A stretch of 64,000 bases of DNA from contig CM066993.1 of assembly GCA_033977485.1 (NCBI GenBank), positions 67,682,864 through 67,746,863 of the forward strand, written 5' to 3'. A program made the translations under genes and the position numbers. Below, piece after piece: positions 1-11,410 of this stretch; position 1 is the first letter of the stretch; every line of letters starts with the position of its first letter. Below the pieces are notes generated by a model, which worked only from the letters and a program-made list of their open reading frames with translations, made no database searches and had not been told where the DNA came from. Source of the stretch: Hydrangea macrophylla. Lineage: Eukaryota; Streptophyta; Magnoliopsida; Cornales; Hydrangeaceae.

Positions 1-435
1 TTCAATCCTGACAAAACCCCTATTAGCTAGCTTTCATTGCCACTAAGAAAATTTTAGTCTAGTTCATTAGGGCGTAATAGGTTGTGTAACTTAAAATTAA
101 CATCACCACTAAAAATTCATAACTTAATTTCAGTTTTTATCAAACAGGGTCTTTCTTATCTCACTCTTGTGGATCCAACTAATACAGTAATGTTGCAAAA
201 CTCTTTTTAGGGGTATTTTTGGTAATTTTAACATTGGTATAAAGAAGAATTCTTTTTCTTTGGAACTTTGAGCATAGTGAAAATCTCTTTGGGTGAACCA
301 TGCACATAAATATTGTGTTCTTGTATGTCTTTTCTTCACTTCTTATTTTTTTATTTCACCACAGTCCTGAATACCGGGATACTATTTTAAGATAATTAAC
401 ATAAACCATCTTTTGCTTTTATATATAGCACTTAC

Positions 436-1694
436 CTTAAGCAAACAGCCAGCACAAATGTAATGGCAGGAATTGTGTTAGTAATAGCAGTAGCAAATGT
501 TGCAGAAGTGTAGTTGATTGCATAATAATACAGATTTAAACTCATGGTAATCCTGAAATTTCACAAACATAAATGATTGTTACACACACACACACACACA
601 GACAAAGAAAAAAATTTCCATGAATTTGTCTATATGTAGCACAAGTTCAAATACATATATTATATATATACAGTCCGGATCTTAGACGGACATTATATAT
701 ATATATATATATATATGGCCCATTTGGCAATAGCTTTTGCCAGGGGTGGACACAGGATTTTTGGTTAGGAGAGGCCTAAACTATACGGGGGTTTGGAGAC
801 AGCGCCCACGAGGCAAATTTTTTTAGCTCTACCTGTACACAATTATGTGTAAAACTGTAAATTGGTTTAACACCCCTAGTTTGGGGTAAATCATGTAATT
901 TTAGGAGGCCTATTCCAAAAACCTGTACTGTAATATATTACATATAAATCTAGAATTTTCAAAAGTCCAGGGGGTCCTGTGTCTAAAACCTATAAAATAT
1001 TATATGAAAATCTAGAATTTTTAAAAGTCCAGGGGGGTGTGTGAATTTTAGGAGGGCCTATTTATAAAATCTATAAAAATATTACGTGAAATTTTGTAAT
1101 TTTCAAAAGTCTAGGGGAGTATGTGCTACCCCTTACTTATACTTAGGTCCACCACTGGCTTCTGCGATTATATCGCAAAAAACTACTTTTCGGAAAAAAG
1201 CTATCCAATGGAGCTTTTGCCCAATAAATTTCTGTAATTGACTCAAAAGCTTTCAGAGTTCAATAATCACTTATAAACTCCAAAAGCTATTGCCAAACGG
1301 GGCCATAACATGAATTGTAAATCCAAGTACTTGCTTACCCACATAAAGCAACCAAGAAAATCTTTCCAAGTAAGATATAAGATAGGGGAGAAGACTTCTT
1401 GCTGCAGATTTAGAAAGCCCAAAAAAAATAAAAATAAAATAAAAAATTCGTGTGTACGTTGGTGGAAGATAGAAGCTCAAAGTCATAAACTGTGTCGATC
1501 GATGATTACCTTTTGATAAAGAAAGCGAATGGAGCTAAGGCTAGTGTCGCGAATGCTTGTCGATAAACAACAAAGACATAAGGGTTCATTCCTTTATCAA
1601 TAGCTGCCTTTGATAACAAGGCCATGCCTGCATATACAAATTGTATGAATATCATTGCAATATAAGGCATGTTCTTCTCCATCAAGGCCTTCAT
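436..1694 (-). CDS. WAT1-related transporter (EamA/nodulin MtN21 family), 5' part of gene, exons 1-3
   Basis: Three exons read on the minus strand: exon 1 1510-1694 (ATG at 1694), exon 2 1339-1401, exon 3 436-552. All junctions are GT-AG and phases agree (AG|C, GG|G, ending AG). They give the first 120 residues of a multispanning membrane protein. Exon 1 has the family-typical start with MPYIAMIFIQFVYAGMALLS and VVYRQAFATLALAPFAFF; exon 3 has NLYYYAINYTSATFATA and PAITFVLAVCL. These are the first helices of an EamA (drug/metabolite transporter) unit. WAT1 itself is a vacuolar auxin transporter; for most relatives the substrate is unknown. The family is usually about 350-400 residues, so two thirds of the gene lies left of the window. 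I saw no further exon in 1-435. Intron 2 holds nested hAT-type MITEs. Splicing is predicted, not observed. Confidence 0.93.
717..1304. mobile_element. MITE with GGCCC-GTTTGGCAATAGC terminal inverted repeats
   Basis: The ends are inverted copies: GGCCCATTTGGCAATAGC at 717 and GCTATTGCCAAACGGGGCC ending at 1304, extending inward with CTTTTG on both sides. It sits in intron 2 of the WAT1-related gene. The body is split by a younger hAT-type MITE at 741-1157, leaving about 170 bp of its own sequence. No coding capacity. Target duplication is not clear because the left flank is a TA repeat. Confidence 0.75.
741..1157. mobile_element. Non-autonomous hAT-type MITE nested in the 717-1304 MITE
   Basis: Terminal inverted repeats CAGGGGTGGAC (741) and GTCCACCACTG (ending 1157) are flanked by 8-bp repeats GCTTTTGC (733-740) and GCTTCTGC (1158-1165), one mismatch; 8 bp is the hAT signature. 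The interior carries about three degenerate 60-65 bp direct repeats built around TCTAGAATTTTCAAAAGTCC and an AGGAGGCCTAT-like block. No transposase is encoded. Confidence 0.8.
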
Positions 1695-3976
1695 TTTGGT
1701 GACTTAATTAATTAATTAATTTCTCATGATGATTTAGAATTGAAGCTAGCCCCTTGATTTATACACATATTATTAATTAGTTGGAAAAGTCTTAGTTGGG
1801 AAAGGGTTGGAAATTAAGTCCATTGGAGTGCCTATCTCCAAATGATTTTTTAAGTCAGCATGAAAGTGATGGATTGAAATCCCACAAGGTGTATTAGATT
1901 CATGTTGACTGTGTTTTCAACTGATTTTTCTTAGTACTCCACTATTTAATTTTCTGTTATGAATCAACTCTTTTAAAATGTTAATTTGACAGACATGGTG
2001 CAACCATTTTTTTTTTTTTTTTTTTTTTGGGGTACGAAGAGAACTGAGAACCCATGCACCGACTTTATAATATATATTTGAATACAGTGGCGTAGTCAGG
2101 AATTTCTTTTAGTCTGGTTAATCAGTAGCTTATCACTGCATCAAAAATATTTTTAACCATATATAAGAATCTTAAATAGAATTAATAAAAATACTTTTAA
2201 ATCTTTGAAATACAATTAATGGAATATAAATTGAGTGCATGGAATACAATGACTGAAGGACGTTACTTCACAATTGTCACCAGCTGAGTTTTAAATTTTG
2301 GAAAAGTTACAATATGAAGGTTACTAGAGGATATTTAAATTGTTTGTTAGCTCATGGCATTCTCTATTTCAGTGTTTATTTCTCTGAGTGAGTAATATTC
2401 TAACAGAATTATCTGAAGAGGGATAGAGCATGAGAGACGAAAAATCTGAGGAGATTGAGTTATCCGCTTGTTCCCTTATTGTAACTTTTGTAAGAGTAAT
2501 TCTAGAGTCACACACCTTTTTGGTTACAACTTTTTTATGTCTCTATCTCTCTCTCCTGATGGGTCTCATTGGCACTGTGGGGTCCATCAATGCCAACAGT
2601 ATTACGGAGTGGCTTTTTTTAATCAAAGTACACAATTGACACCACCGTTTCTTTTTTCTTTTTCTTTTTTTTTTCAGTTATTTCAGTGGGGTCAATTTAA
2701 GGTAAAAACATTTTCGCAAACTCTCTGGCCCCACAAGCATTTCAGGAAAATAATTTTTCTCCGATTGGATGGTCGATCTCATAGAGATTGAATTAATCCA
2801 GCGACCTCATGAAATTGTAGTTATGTAACTGTAAGTTTATGATAAGATTTATGTGTTAAAGTATAGATGTACTACATATAGAAGTACACAACTACTTTAA
2901 TTTAAAATTGTAGTGCTTTGTTTGGTTTACTGATTTAGTAAAAGAAAATAAAAGAAGCAAGCAAATGGAAGGAAAAACAAAATTCCAAAGTGTTTTCTCC
3001 TACACTCAAAATATATCAGAAACTAAAAAAAAAAATTAGAAAAAAAATGGAGTTGAACCAAAAAATCTTTATTCTTCATCTTATTTACTATTCCTTTCTA
3101 TTTCATCACTCTTAGTACTGTTCGAAAAAAAAATCAAAAGATTGTCCAAAATTTCTTGGCAGTTCATTTGTTTTCTGCATAAGTTCAACTTCAAACCAAA
3201 ATGACTTGGAATGGTCTTCCAGCACACCTTAATTAGTTTGAAAAAAATGTAATTTAATTAATTTATTATAAATTTGAGGAATCTTCACTGTTCATTTGCC
3301 AATAAGTATAGTCTTTTAATTAACGTCAATATGTGTTGCATTCAAATTGTTTACTTGCGTGAGACTTGACTTTGAACCCCCCCTCCACGTACACACACAC
3401 ACACACCCATTTGTCCATATTTTATACGACCTAAAATGAAACAAAAGACTAGCTATCTTTGCATACTATAGCCCAAAAGTTGAAGAAAAAACATGCATAG
3501 AATGTACTCTCTTTGAGGGACTGTTTTGAAATTCTTAAAATAGAATTGGTTCAATCTCAGTCTTAGTCTCACTCTTTTAAGGCGCCCTATGAAGTTCTTA
3601 GGGTTCCAAGTGAACTACTTAAATAGTGCCACCAAGAGCGGGCCATGGAGAGGGTTGGCCCCCCCTCCGCATTTTTGGGGAAGAATACGAGTAATATGTG
3701 TAATCAGTCTCTCACAAATTATGAATAAATAAAAATAAAATAAAAATAATTCATTTGTAATATATTGGTCAAATTGTAATTCAGCCACTTTCAATATTTA
3801 TCCTATCACATTTTCTTATCACTTATCAATTTAGCCAAATCCAAATTGCTTTACCATCGGTCAAATTTTACAAATTACAACAACTGATCAACCCATATGA
3901 AAAAAAAGAAAAAAAAAGAAGAGAAGTTAAATACAAATAAATAAATAAAATCTTCAAAAATATGCAAGCATAAACA

Positions 3977-4008
<32 letters not shown>

Positions 4009-4937
4009 GGGGGATGTTGCCTCTGATCCAGTATAGTTCTGTCTCTGTATGCATATTCATCGAGTCACAACCCCCTAATAAAAAGAAAATAAAAATTATA
4101 TATAAAAAAAAAAAATTGACTCCACCCTGGGGTGCCCCCTATAAATTTCTTCTTTCTTTTTAATTATTTACAATGTTTTTGCTTGGACCTATATTCAAAT
4201 TATCAAATTAACCACAAAATTTTGCTCATAAAATAAGAAAAATATCATTACATGACTGCTTAAATATAAAATCTACTCTTGCTGCTTCCAATTCAACAAA
4301 ATTGGGGTTTAAATAAATTTGTCTTTTATTTTGGGCATGTAAATGTATGAGTATAGAGGTATAAAGGTTATACTTAAAAATAGACTTTCCAATTAACTGA
4401 AAATTTAGGGGCCAAAAGCAGCTACTTTGTCGGCGTATACCCAAGGCCAAGCCTGCTCACTAATTTATATCTGGTTTTTATGAGAACTAAAGTTAGGTTA
4501 GTTTGACAAAGAACTAATTTTAAAAGAGATATGCAACTGAACATGGACACCTACGCAAGAATTAGCCAATCACCAAACAGTCGAATTAGCTCACTTATGA
4601 ACCATAAACCGATTCTTAGTCTTTTCAAAAGCCCGAATTTTTCATGTCATTTCTCTTTTCTTATATTTTAGAAATCCTTCTGTATAGTGGCATTGGATAC
4701 ATAAGAAAAATTATCTTTCTCTTCTTTTTAACAGAGAATGAATATTTGGTTTTGAGCATTTGAATCTTTCTAGTATGTCATCTGCTGACCTTTTTCTTCA
4801 TAGAATTTTCAATTTTACTCTCTCTATGATTTGTTACTCTCCCCTGCACTATGTTTTTTTTGGATCACACATCAAGATTGTTGTGAGACCATCTCCAAGG
4901 GATGCAGCTAATTCTAATCATCAACAAATTTGTAGTG
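1695..4937. other. Intergenic region upstream of the WAT1-related gene
   Basis: AT-rich sequence without a convincing gene. Immediately upstream of the WAT1-related ATG is a TTAA-rich leader (1705-1722). A single hAT-MITE-like end CAGTGGCGTAGTCAGG starts at 2085, with no matching partner seen. Homopolymer T runs occur near 2010 and 2660, short CA repeats near 3395. Short open frames here lack codon structure or recognisable domains. Confidence 0.6.
3988..4013 (+). repeat. G26 homopolymer preceded by a T10 run
   Basis: Ten T followed by 26 uninterrupted G on the plus strand. The length as assembled may not be exact because homopolymers are error-prone in sequencing. Confidence 0.85.
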
Positions 4938-4942
4938 CCACC

Positions 4943-5922
4943 TGTTGGATAAAAATGTATTTTGGCCATGTTTAAGGGCTAATAAAAGTGGGACCCACTT
5001 AGAGTTTAAGTGGGTCCTTGTGGATTTGTGTTCTCCTCCATGAGGAGATGAAGTTTGGATATTCACATGTCCAAAACTATTGATGGGTGAATGAGAAATT
5101 AATGGTTAAAGGTTGCCCCATACAAGGAGTTGTTGAAATGAAAGAGGTTCACAACTTGCCTTGTCACACATAGAAAAACTAGAAGTAGCCTTTAGTGTAT
5201 TTATAAGGCTACTTCATGTTTTGGGTTTGGGCCCCAAGGGGTACCCAGTTTTGTGGAAGGGGGAGGACCTAAGGACCTTTGGGTTTACTCCACACACGCG
5301 CGCGCGCCGCCGTCCGACCGGCCGAGTCGGGGGTGCGGGTGCGGCCCGCACAAAATATTTCTTTTTAGACCCCTCAAGTTTTGGTATTACAATTTTGTAA
5401 TGAAGAGACCCTTGGAATTTCTGCACATGTTTAACATTGCAGAAACCTTTGGGATTTCTAGAAGAGTTACAGAACTCCAAAAGGTTGTAGTTACAACTTT
5501 TGGAATTTCTGAAATGATGAATACACAAATATATTCCAACTCTCCTTCAGTCTATACACACCTGGAACATCCAACATAGTTTAGACATACTGTTCTTCAA
5601 AGTGTTCTTCCTTCTAGTTCCAATTTCAGAGAGAGAGTCACAGAATATAGTTGGTTCGCCGGAGCAGTTGTACGTTGTGCAAGTACCACTGTTAGAAGCC
5701 GCTGTATCCTGGGAGACAGACGTCGACGATATCCTCAAGCACATCCGGTGAGGCGGCGAATCTGTTTTAAGGAAACTGTGAATAAAATCACAGGCCTCGG
5801 TTTGATAATTCTCTTGTTTATTTTTTCTGTTTATATCCAAGTGTAATTTTCTTGATTTCATTAGTTTGTAATCAAGAATCTGTTTCTGTTTTTCCAATTG
5901 TATCAATGAAATATTTCCAACA
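4943..5922 (+). mobile_element. Solo LTR, copia-like, with TSD CCACC
   Basis: A 980-bp unit starts TGTTGGA and ends TCCAACA, a perfect 7-bp terminal inversion. It is flanked on both sides by CCACC (4938-4942 and 5923-5927). No primer-binding site, coding region or second LTR follows, so it is a solo LTR left by recombination between two LTRs. A TATA-like GTATTTATAAGG lies near 5197. A short GC-rich stretch (5296-5350) contains a near-palindrome around CCGACCGGCCGAGTCGG, standing out from the AT-rich body. Copia assignment rests on the TGTTGG...CCAACA ends only. Confidence 0.88.
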
Positions 5923-5992
5923 CCACCTTGGAAACGTGCACTCCAAAGGGTGAAGCAAATGAAAGACCCAAATTTGATGGTCTTGCAAGTAC

Positions 5993-5993
<1 letters not shown>

Positions 5994-6031
<38 letters not shown>
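5994..6031 (+). repeat. GA dinucleotide microsatellite
   Basis: About 18 uninterrupted GA units just right of the solo LTR at 4943-5922. Confidence 0.9.
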
Positions 6032-6034
<3 letters not shown>

Positions 6035-6732
6035 CTTGAAGACTGAACAGAGATGAGAGTTTGGGGGGAAAATATATTGGGTGGATAAGTTTTGATACAT
6101 CAAATTTGATTCAGATTGTTGAAATTTGATGCATCTTTTAAAGATGATCTTATATAAAAAGAATGTTACGAATTTTGTTCTAAGTGGTGCAGTTGTTGGG
6201 GTTCTCTGTACCTATTTAAACCATCTTGTTGGGGTTCTCTGTGTTGGATTAGTTTATTGGGTCTAAATATGTGGGTTATTTATTTGTTTGGGTTATAGTA
6301 TTTGTTAAAACCAAGCAAATGGGTCATGGGCCTTTTTATTTCAAAAACTCAAACCCAAGCTAAAGTTTGATTTATACTTCTATCCCACATTGAAATTTTA
6401 CAAGAGTTTTTTACTCCTTTTATATACTCTCCTTTCATAAGCTAGAAAGCTTGTATTGGGAAAATGCTCTCTCCCGCGCGCGCAGGGGGGGTGCAAATCT
6501 TGGGATCGGACCGTCCGATTTGGCTTAAAAATTGTGACTTAGTGACAAACTCATCCTACTTTAATTCTATGAACTACATCTCCAATGTCACTGTCCTTGA
6601 GTATGATTGAACCTAATTTAGTACTGCTTTTTGGTATCTCTTGAACATCAATATTTATTACTTTTATTTATTTAGTCTTACTAAAGTTGATTCCATATAT
6701 TCTGCTTTTAACCTACTTACCCTAAAATCTCT
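6032..6732 (+). other. Intergenic region with a possible copia LTR remnant
   Basis: No gene seen. A 15-bp direct repeat GTTGGGGTTCTCTGT occurs at about 6192 and 6228. The stretch 6380-6475 (TCCCACATTG, ACTCCTTTTATATACTCTCC, CATAAGCTAG) resembles the TATA and leader region of Tnt1-like plant copia LTRs. A 15-bp near-palindrome ATCGGACCGTCCGAT lies at 6505-6519 beside a GC-rich block. No LTR ends could be defined, so this is a suggestion only. Confidence 0.4.
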
Positions 6733-7788
6733 TGTAACACCCTGTATTTTCTTTTTCATTAATAAATAAATATTGCATTTTATTTTCATGAGTAGTTGAT
6801 TTAATTTCTATTTATAAATAATTATCTGGGGCCAAACCGTAATATTTGAAAATATAGAAAATATTTTCTATGATTTCAAAAGCGATATCTATATTTTTGT
6901 ATAACCGGGAATTTAATTCCTATGTTAATATATTTCCTGTATTTTCTTTCAACCGTAAAATACCAGTTTTATGTTTCAGTCTGCGTTATACCGCGTTTTG
7001 GGTGTGGGAGCACGTGAGCTCAACCACACCGTGCGTTTTCCATGGCTTTCTTGGAGCCCAAAACTGTGGATTTATATATATACGTTGGTTTGTCTCTCTC
7101 TCTCTCTCACAGTCTCTCATCTCTCACTCTCAAACTCTCTCAAATTCTCTCAATCACTCTCTTGCTCTCTCAAGATCACACAACACACACACACATACAG
7201 TTTATATATACATATTTATTCAGTATATACATATACATACATACATACATATATAGTTCAAGAGAAATCGGAGGAGAAATTCTTAACGACGGAATCGACG
7301 GCATAAATTCTCGGTCTCAAATTCTCTGTATAATTGCCCTCTGTGAGTAATTTAAACTCACTCACAATGTTTATATATGTATAATTCAGTGTGTATGTGT
7401 GTGTATATATGTATATATATATATGTGATACACCATGGGAGCTTGAAATTGGAGTTTTGTAAATCTTAACCAAAATGAAATCTATGAATTGGGAATGAAA
7501 GATCTTAGTCCCAATAACCTGTGGTTCGAATCCTACGTAGTAATTCATCCGTATCGCGACGCACCGTTGATTTTAAGTTTTGACACCCTCACTTTAATCG
7601 TGAATATTTAGAGATATAATCCGTATTAGTTAAAATTGATCGCGTATTCTTAATCTACTCGAAAAACCGAAGAGATCCATATATGGCACGACATGTTTAA
7701 AACAGAATCTGAAAATGGGTAAATTTCAGTTTAAAACCAGAAACAGGGGAAAGAAACGAAGAAGATGACATTCTGCAAGAACTTGCGC

Positions 7789-7926
7789 GCGCGACCCGCT
7801 CGCGCGGACCATCCCTCCCCTTCGCGCGCGCGATCCGCTCGCGCGACCTGTTCTGCCCTTTCGCGCGCGCGATCCGCTCGCGCGATCTGTCCTCCCCCTC
7901 GTTCGCGCGATCCACTCGCGCGAGGT
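7789..7926 (+). repeat. CpG-dense tandem block inside the 6733 LTR
   Basis: Four imperfect units of roughly 35-40 bp. Each contains two mirrored half-sites, a CGCGCGCGATC block and a CGCTCGCGCGA block, separated by pyrimidine-rich spacers. It is an island of extreme CpG density in an otherwise AT-rich LTR. A related block occurs in the sister LTR at about 60,080-60,360. Confidence 0.85.
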
Positions 7927-8240
7927 GGCAGTTTTGGCAGTTTTGGCAGTTTGTATAATTTTTTGGTAAGGGACTGTTTGGAAAATGTTTTGGGAGATTT
8001 CAAAGAACTGTTTTGACAAATACATTGTTTTAAAGGCTCACTGTTAGATATTGGACTTGTAAGAACGATTAAGATCGAGATTTATGTTGAACGTATATTC
8101 AGCTTTGAGATTATTAACCGTTACTGCAAAAAAAAAAAAAAACTGTGAACATTAACATACATATTCGGGTCGAGGTTGTGTCAACATGCATGTGTGCGAA
8201 AAAGCGTGATCAGAGTAAAGTGTAGCGGTCTAGTGTGCGA

Positions 8241-8656
8241 CCTCAATATCGATCGGATAGTATTCCTGGTATTGGAAGCGGCAGTGTTGTGTACGGCTTA
8301 GATATCGATCGGATATTATTCCTGGTATCTAGGGCGCTCGTTTCGGATATCGATCGGATATTATTCCTGGTATCCGAAGCGATGGTATTGTGTACGGCTT
8401 AGATATCGATCAGATATTATTCCTGGTATCTAGGGCGCTCGTTTCGGATATCGATCGGATATTATTCCTGATATCCGAAGCGATGGTTGGTCGTGATTGA
8501 CCCAGATATCGATCGGATATTATTCCTGGTATCTGAGGCAATAGCGTGGTGTGCAGCCTCAATATCGATCGGATATTATTCCTGGTATTGGAGGCGATAG
8601 TGTTGTGTTCGACTTAGATATCGATCGGATATTATTCCTGGTATCTGAGGTGATGG
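8241..8656 (+). repeat. Eight-unit tandem hairpin array with constant core
   Basis: Core TATCGATCGG...TATTCCTGGTA repeats at 8247, 8303, 8348, 8404, 8449, 8507, 8563 and 8619 (spacing 56, 45, 56, 45, 58, 56, 56). Sequence on the two sides of each core is complementary and changes in parallel: CAATA/TATTG (units 1, 7), TTAGATA/TATCTAG (2, 4), TTCGGATA/TATCCGAA (3, 5), CCAGATA/TATCTGAG (6). The second tells apart random drift from conserved pairing. See findings. Confidence 0.85.
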
Positions 8657-9326
8657 TTTGGTTGAGTCGGTCTTGTTGAGAGAAAAGAGTCAGAAAGATG
8701 AGATGTTACATTGTTCATACACGGTCGCATAGTTATTGCTTACTTTATTCCCCCATGGCTTATGTTGGAATTGGAACCTTGAATTTATTGCTTTTAAAGT
8801 TAAATTGCACCGTTGTTTATATGCTTATACATACATTGCGAGCACTTGTTTATTTTGCTCACCAGCTTTCATAAGCTGACGGCGTTGATGCGTCCTGGAC
8901 TGTATGTCCAGATTTTCAGGGTCAGGAGCAGCCAGGGTATTTTGACTATGCTACTTAGAGTCAGGAGACTTTCCAGGAGGCTGGTTTATTTTTCCTATGT
9001 CTTTTAATTTGGGTTTGTAATAAACTAGCTTTAGACATTTGAATAAGGCGTTTTGTGCCTAAATTTATGACTGATGTAATAGTTAGTGAGTTTTAATTGT
9101 GGAGGTTATGTTTTGTTAAGTATCCTTTGCTTTAGAAATGTTGTTAAGTTATTTGTTGCAGGGACAATTGGTCATACTCACTTGTCACGACCTACTAGTC
9201 CATAAAGGAAATTAAATGCTTTCCTGAATTATGCTACGTCGGGACGTGACATCTCTAGACTCTAAAATTTCGCACCAAACTTCTAATTTGGCATTTGATC
9301 CTCAACCATTTCCATCAACGAAAAAA

Positions 9327-9576
9327 AGTAAAGATTAAGACACATCTAAAGACACAACTCAAGAGATATGTTTATGTCTTTTTTGTCATTGTAGGGTCTA
9401 GTGACATCACAGATGTGTCTATCTCTCTCCTCTCCTGTGTCACTGTGGGGTCTCCTAATATCATAGGACTATGATGTTAGTAGACCCCACAGTGACACAG
9501 GAGAGGAGAGAGATAGACACATCTCTTGAGTTGTGTCCCAAAAATTGTATCTTTAGATGTGTCCCAAGTATTACCT
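9327..9576. mobile_element. MULE-like foldback MITE
   Basis: About 250 bp that folds on itself: GTAAAGATTAAGACACATCT at the left matches the reverse complement of the right end GATGTGTCCCAAGTATTAC, and the inner arms (GAGAGATAGACACATCTC) are also inverted. Flanks ACGAAAAAA (9318-9326) and ACAAAAAAA (9577-9585) could be a 9-bp target duplication with one mismatch, as Mutator-like elements make. A second copy is at 19,279-19,460. Confidence 0.7.
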
Positions 9577-9590
9577 ACAAAAAAATGCCA

Positions 9591-9646
9591 TAAGCAAAAA
9601 GTATACACCATGGAATCTTAAGCAAAAAGTATACACCATGGAATCT
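9591..9646 (+). repeat. Perfect 28-bp tandem duplication
   Basis: Two identical adjacent 28-bp copies beginning TAAGCAAAAAGTATACACC, at 9591-9618 and 9619-9646. Confidence 0.95.
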
Positions 9647-9683
9647 TCTTTTGAACATGTCTAATTAGTTCATCCATAACTAA

Positions 9684-9983
9684 GGCTTAGTTTGGCTCTA
9701 ATTTTGGTGCTTCTTTTTTTTTAAAGCACAATTATGTTAATTTATTAGGTAACTAGTTTATGAGCTTTGCAAAAACTATACTTAGGGCTTTTTTTTTTAG
9801 GAGAGAGGGGGGGAGGGGAGGGGAGCTTTTAAAAGCTCTAGAATGAAACTTTTAAAAGAGTAATGTGTATCATGATATTTTTTTTCAAAGAGTAATGTGT
9901 CACTCGTACAAAATTATCAAATAACTAAATAATAAATTTTATAAGCGACTTTTAAAAAGCCACGTGGAGACCAAACTAAGCCT
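9684..9983. mobile_element. MITE with GGCTTAGTTTGG terminal inverted repeats
   Basis: GGCTTAGTTTGG at 9684 is matched by CCAAACTAAGCC ending at 9982. TAA flanks both sides (9681-9683 and 9984-9986), consistent with a PIF/Harbinger (Tourist-like) 3-bp duplication. Non-coding, with T and G-rich tracts inside. Confidence 0.65.
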
Positions 9984-9986
9984 TAA

Positions 9987-11410
9987 AAGGCAAAAGATAC
10001 GGTATAAATGTTGATCCCTGATGCAAACCCACAATTTACCCACGATCGAACTACAGTCGCAGCACTATCATACATGTCCTTAATCAAATCAATAGTGACT
10101 CGTTTCTTATTTTAGGAACTCTATCATATGCTTTCTCCAAATCTTTAATAACTATGTGGCGGTCCTTCTACTTCTCTACTTCTCTCTATACCTTTAATCT
10201 AAGCTAAGAGAGAGAGGGGCAGTCCTCCATTAGCCTCCTTAATCGATAAATCATTTTCATAGTTGATCTCCCTATCATAAATCCAAATAATCCTTGGCTC
10301 AATCACTCTCTCTTATAGTTTTACACGACTCATTAACTAGCTATTTGCACTTGCACAAAAAGCCAATATATATATATATATATATATATAAAGTATATAT
10401 TTGGGTCCCACTGTTGCCTGTAGAGGCAATAGACAGCTTGAAAGGGGTGTGAGGACTCTTAACCATTCAATTGTTTATAAAACATCGTCAATAGGTAGGT
10501 AAACCATTTCTAGAGGGAAAGAATCATTAGACATAAAAGTCCTATACCAAGACTAGGACTAAGGACTTTGGTGGTCATGAAATGATCTATTCTTCTATGC
10601 GGACAAAGAACATATAATACAGTCACATACATCCACGGTATTTGACTTGGTTCTATTGCGACATTATGTTAAAAGCACTTTTAGTATAGAAATTTAAAGA
10701 GTATATCATTACTCTTATTCTACTATGGAACTTCTCAAATTTAATAATGAATAATCCTACGCTTCCCTAACATGGTTCCCAAATATTTTAATAATTTTGT
10801 ACCACATTCTGCAATAATGATTGGTGGTACCATATACCTGGCATGTGATACACAACTGACAAAACAATTGTGAACCAGACTTTGAGATTTAAATTTGAAA
10901 AACATAGCATTTCTCTTTAATATAATTGTTATTGAGTCAAACGCTAGACAAGCCTGGACTGTAGTACGATCCCCTTGTTATCGAGTCAATAGCTAGACAA
11001 GCCTGGACTGTAATACGATCCCCTCAAAAACATGTAAGTAATGTTGTATGCTTTTCAAATTTAGTTCCTAATACACGTGAAAGTTGGGGAATCACCTTGA
11101 AAGCTTCCTATGTAATCTCACTGCTACACGTGTTTTTAAGAATCAAATTTGGAACACAAATATGAGAAACATAACATTACTCAAACCAGAAATATGTTGT
11201 CAATCAGTAAAAAATTAATAGATCTAAACACAAAACATTGTAAATCAATATAGTATAAGACAGCATCTGTGTTTACCTACAAACTCATACAATATGCTAA
11301 CAGAATAAAAGCACGAGGAGGGGAAAAAAATCATTTGCTTTGAAAAAAAATTCAATCAACAGTCTTCTGAACTTAATATAGTACCGAATGCGTATTTCAA
11401 CACAACAATA
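9987..11410. other. Intergenic region downstream of the Alba gene
   Basis: No gene seen. It contains a TA microsatellite at about 10,368-10,390 and an imperfect tandem duplication at 10,929-11,024 (units of about 48 bp sharing GCTAGACAAGCCTGGACTGT). The rest is unique AT-rich sequence. Confidence 0.6.

Larger units (their letters stand above)
6733..9251 (+). mobile_element. Solo LTR, gypsy-like, 2.5 kb, TSD TCTCT
   Basis: Starts TGTAACACCC and ends GTGACA, flanked by TCTCT at 6728-6732 and 9252-9256. A TATA-like stretch (GGATTTATATATATACG) lies near 7068. Downstream of it are a CpG-dense tandem block (7789-7926) and an eight-unit hairpin array (8241-8656), then GAGAGAAAAGAGTC and CACCAGCTTTCATAAGCTGACGG-like blocks that are shared with the solo LTR at 58,745-61,717, so the two belong to one family. 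No PBS or coding sequence follows. Ty3/gypsy assignment rests on the TGTAACACCC...GTGACA ends. Confidence 0.88.

Noticed and set aside
1271..1516. Frames of about 70 residues on both strands in WAT1 intron 1 and exon 2.
   Set aside because: They ignore the splice sites; exon 2 in the WAT1 frame fits the family and phases.
2430..2800. Overlapping plus-strand frames of 69 and 107 residues.
   Set aside because: No domain, T-rich low-complexity content, no splice or promoter context that supports a gene.
7697..8025. Arg/Ala-rich open frames on the minus strand and one on plus.
   Set aside because: Produced by the CpG-dense tandem block; low complexity and no start context.
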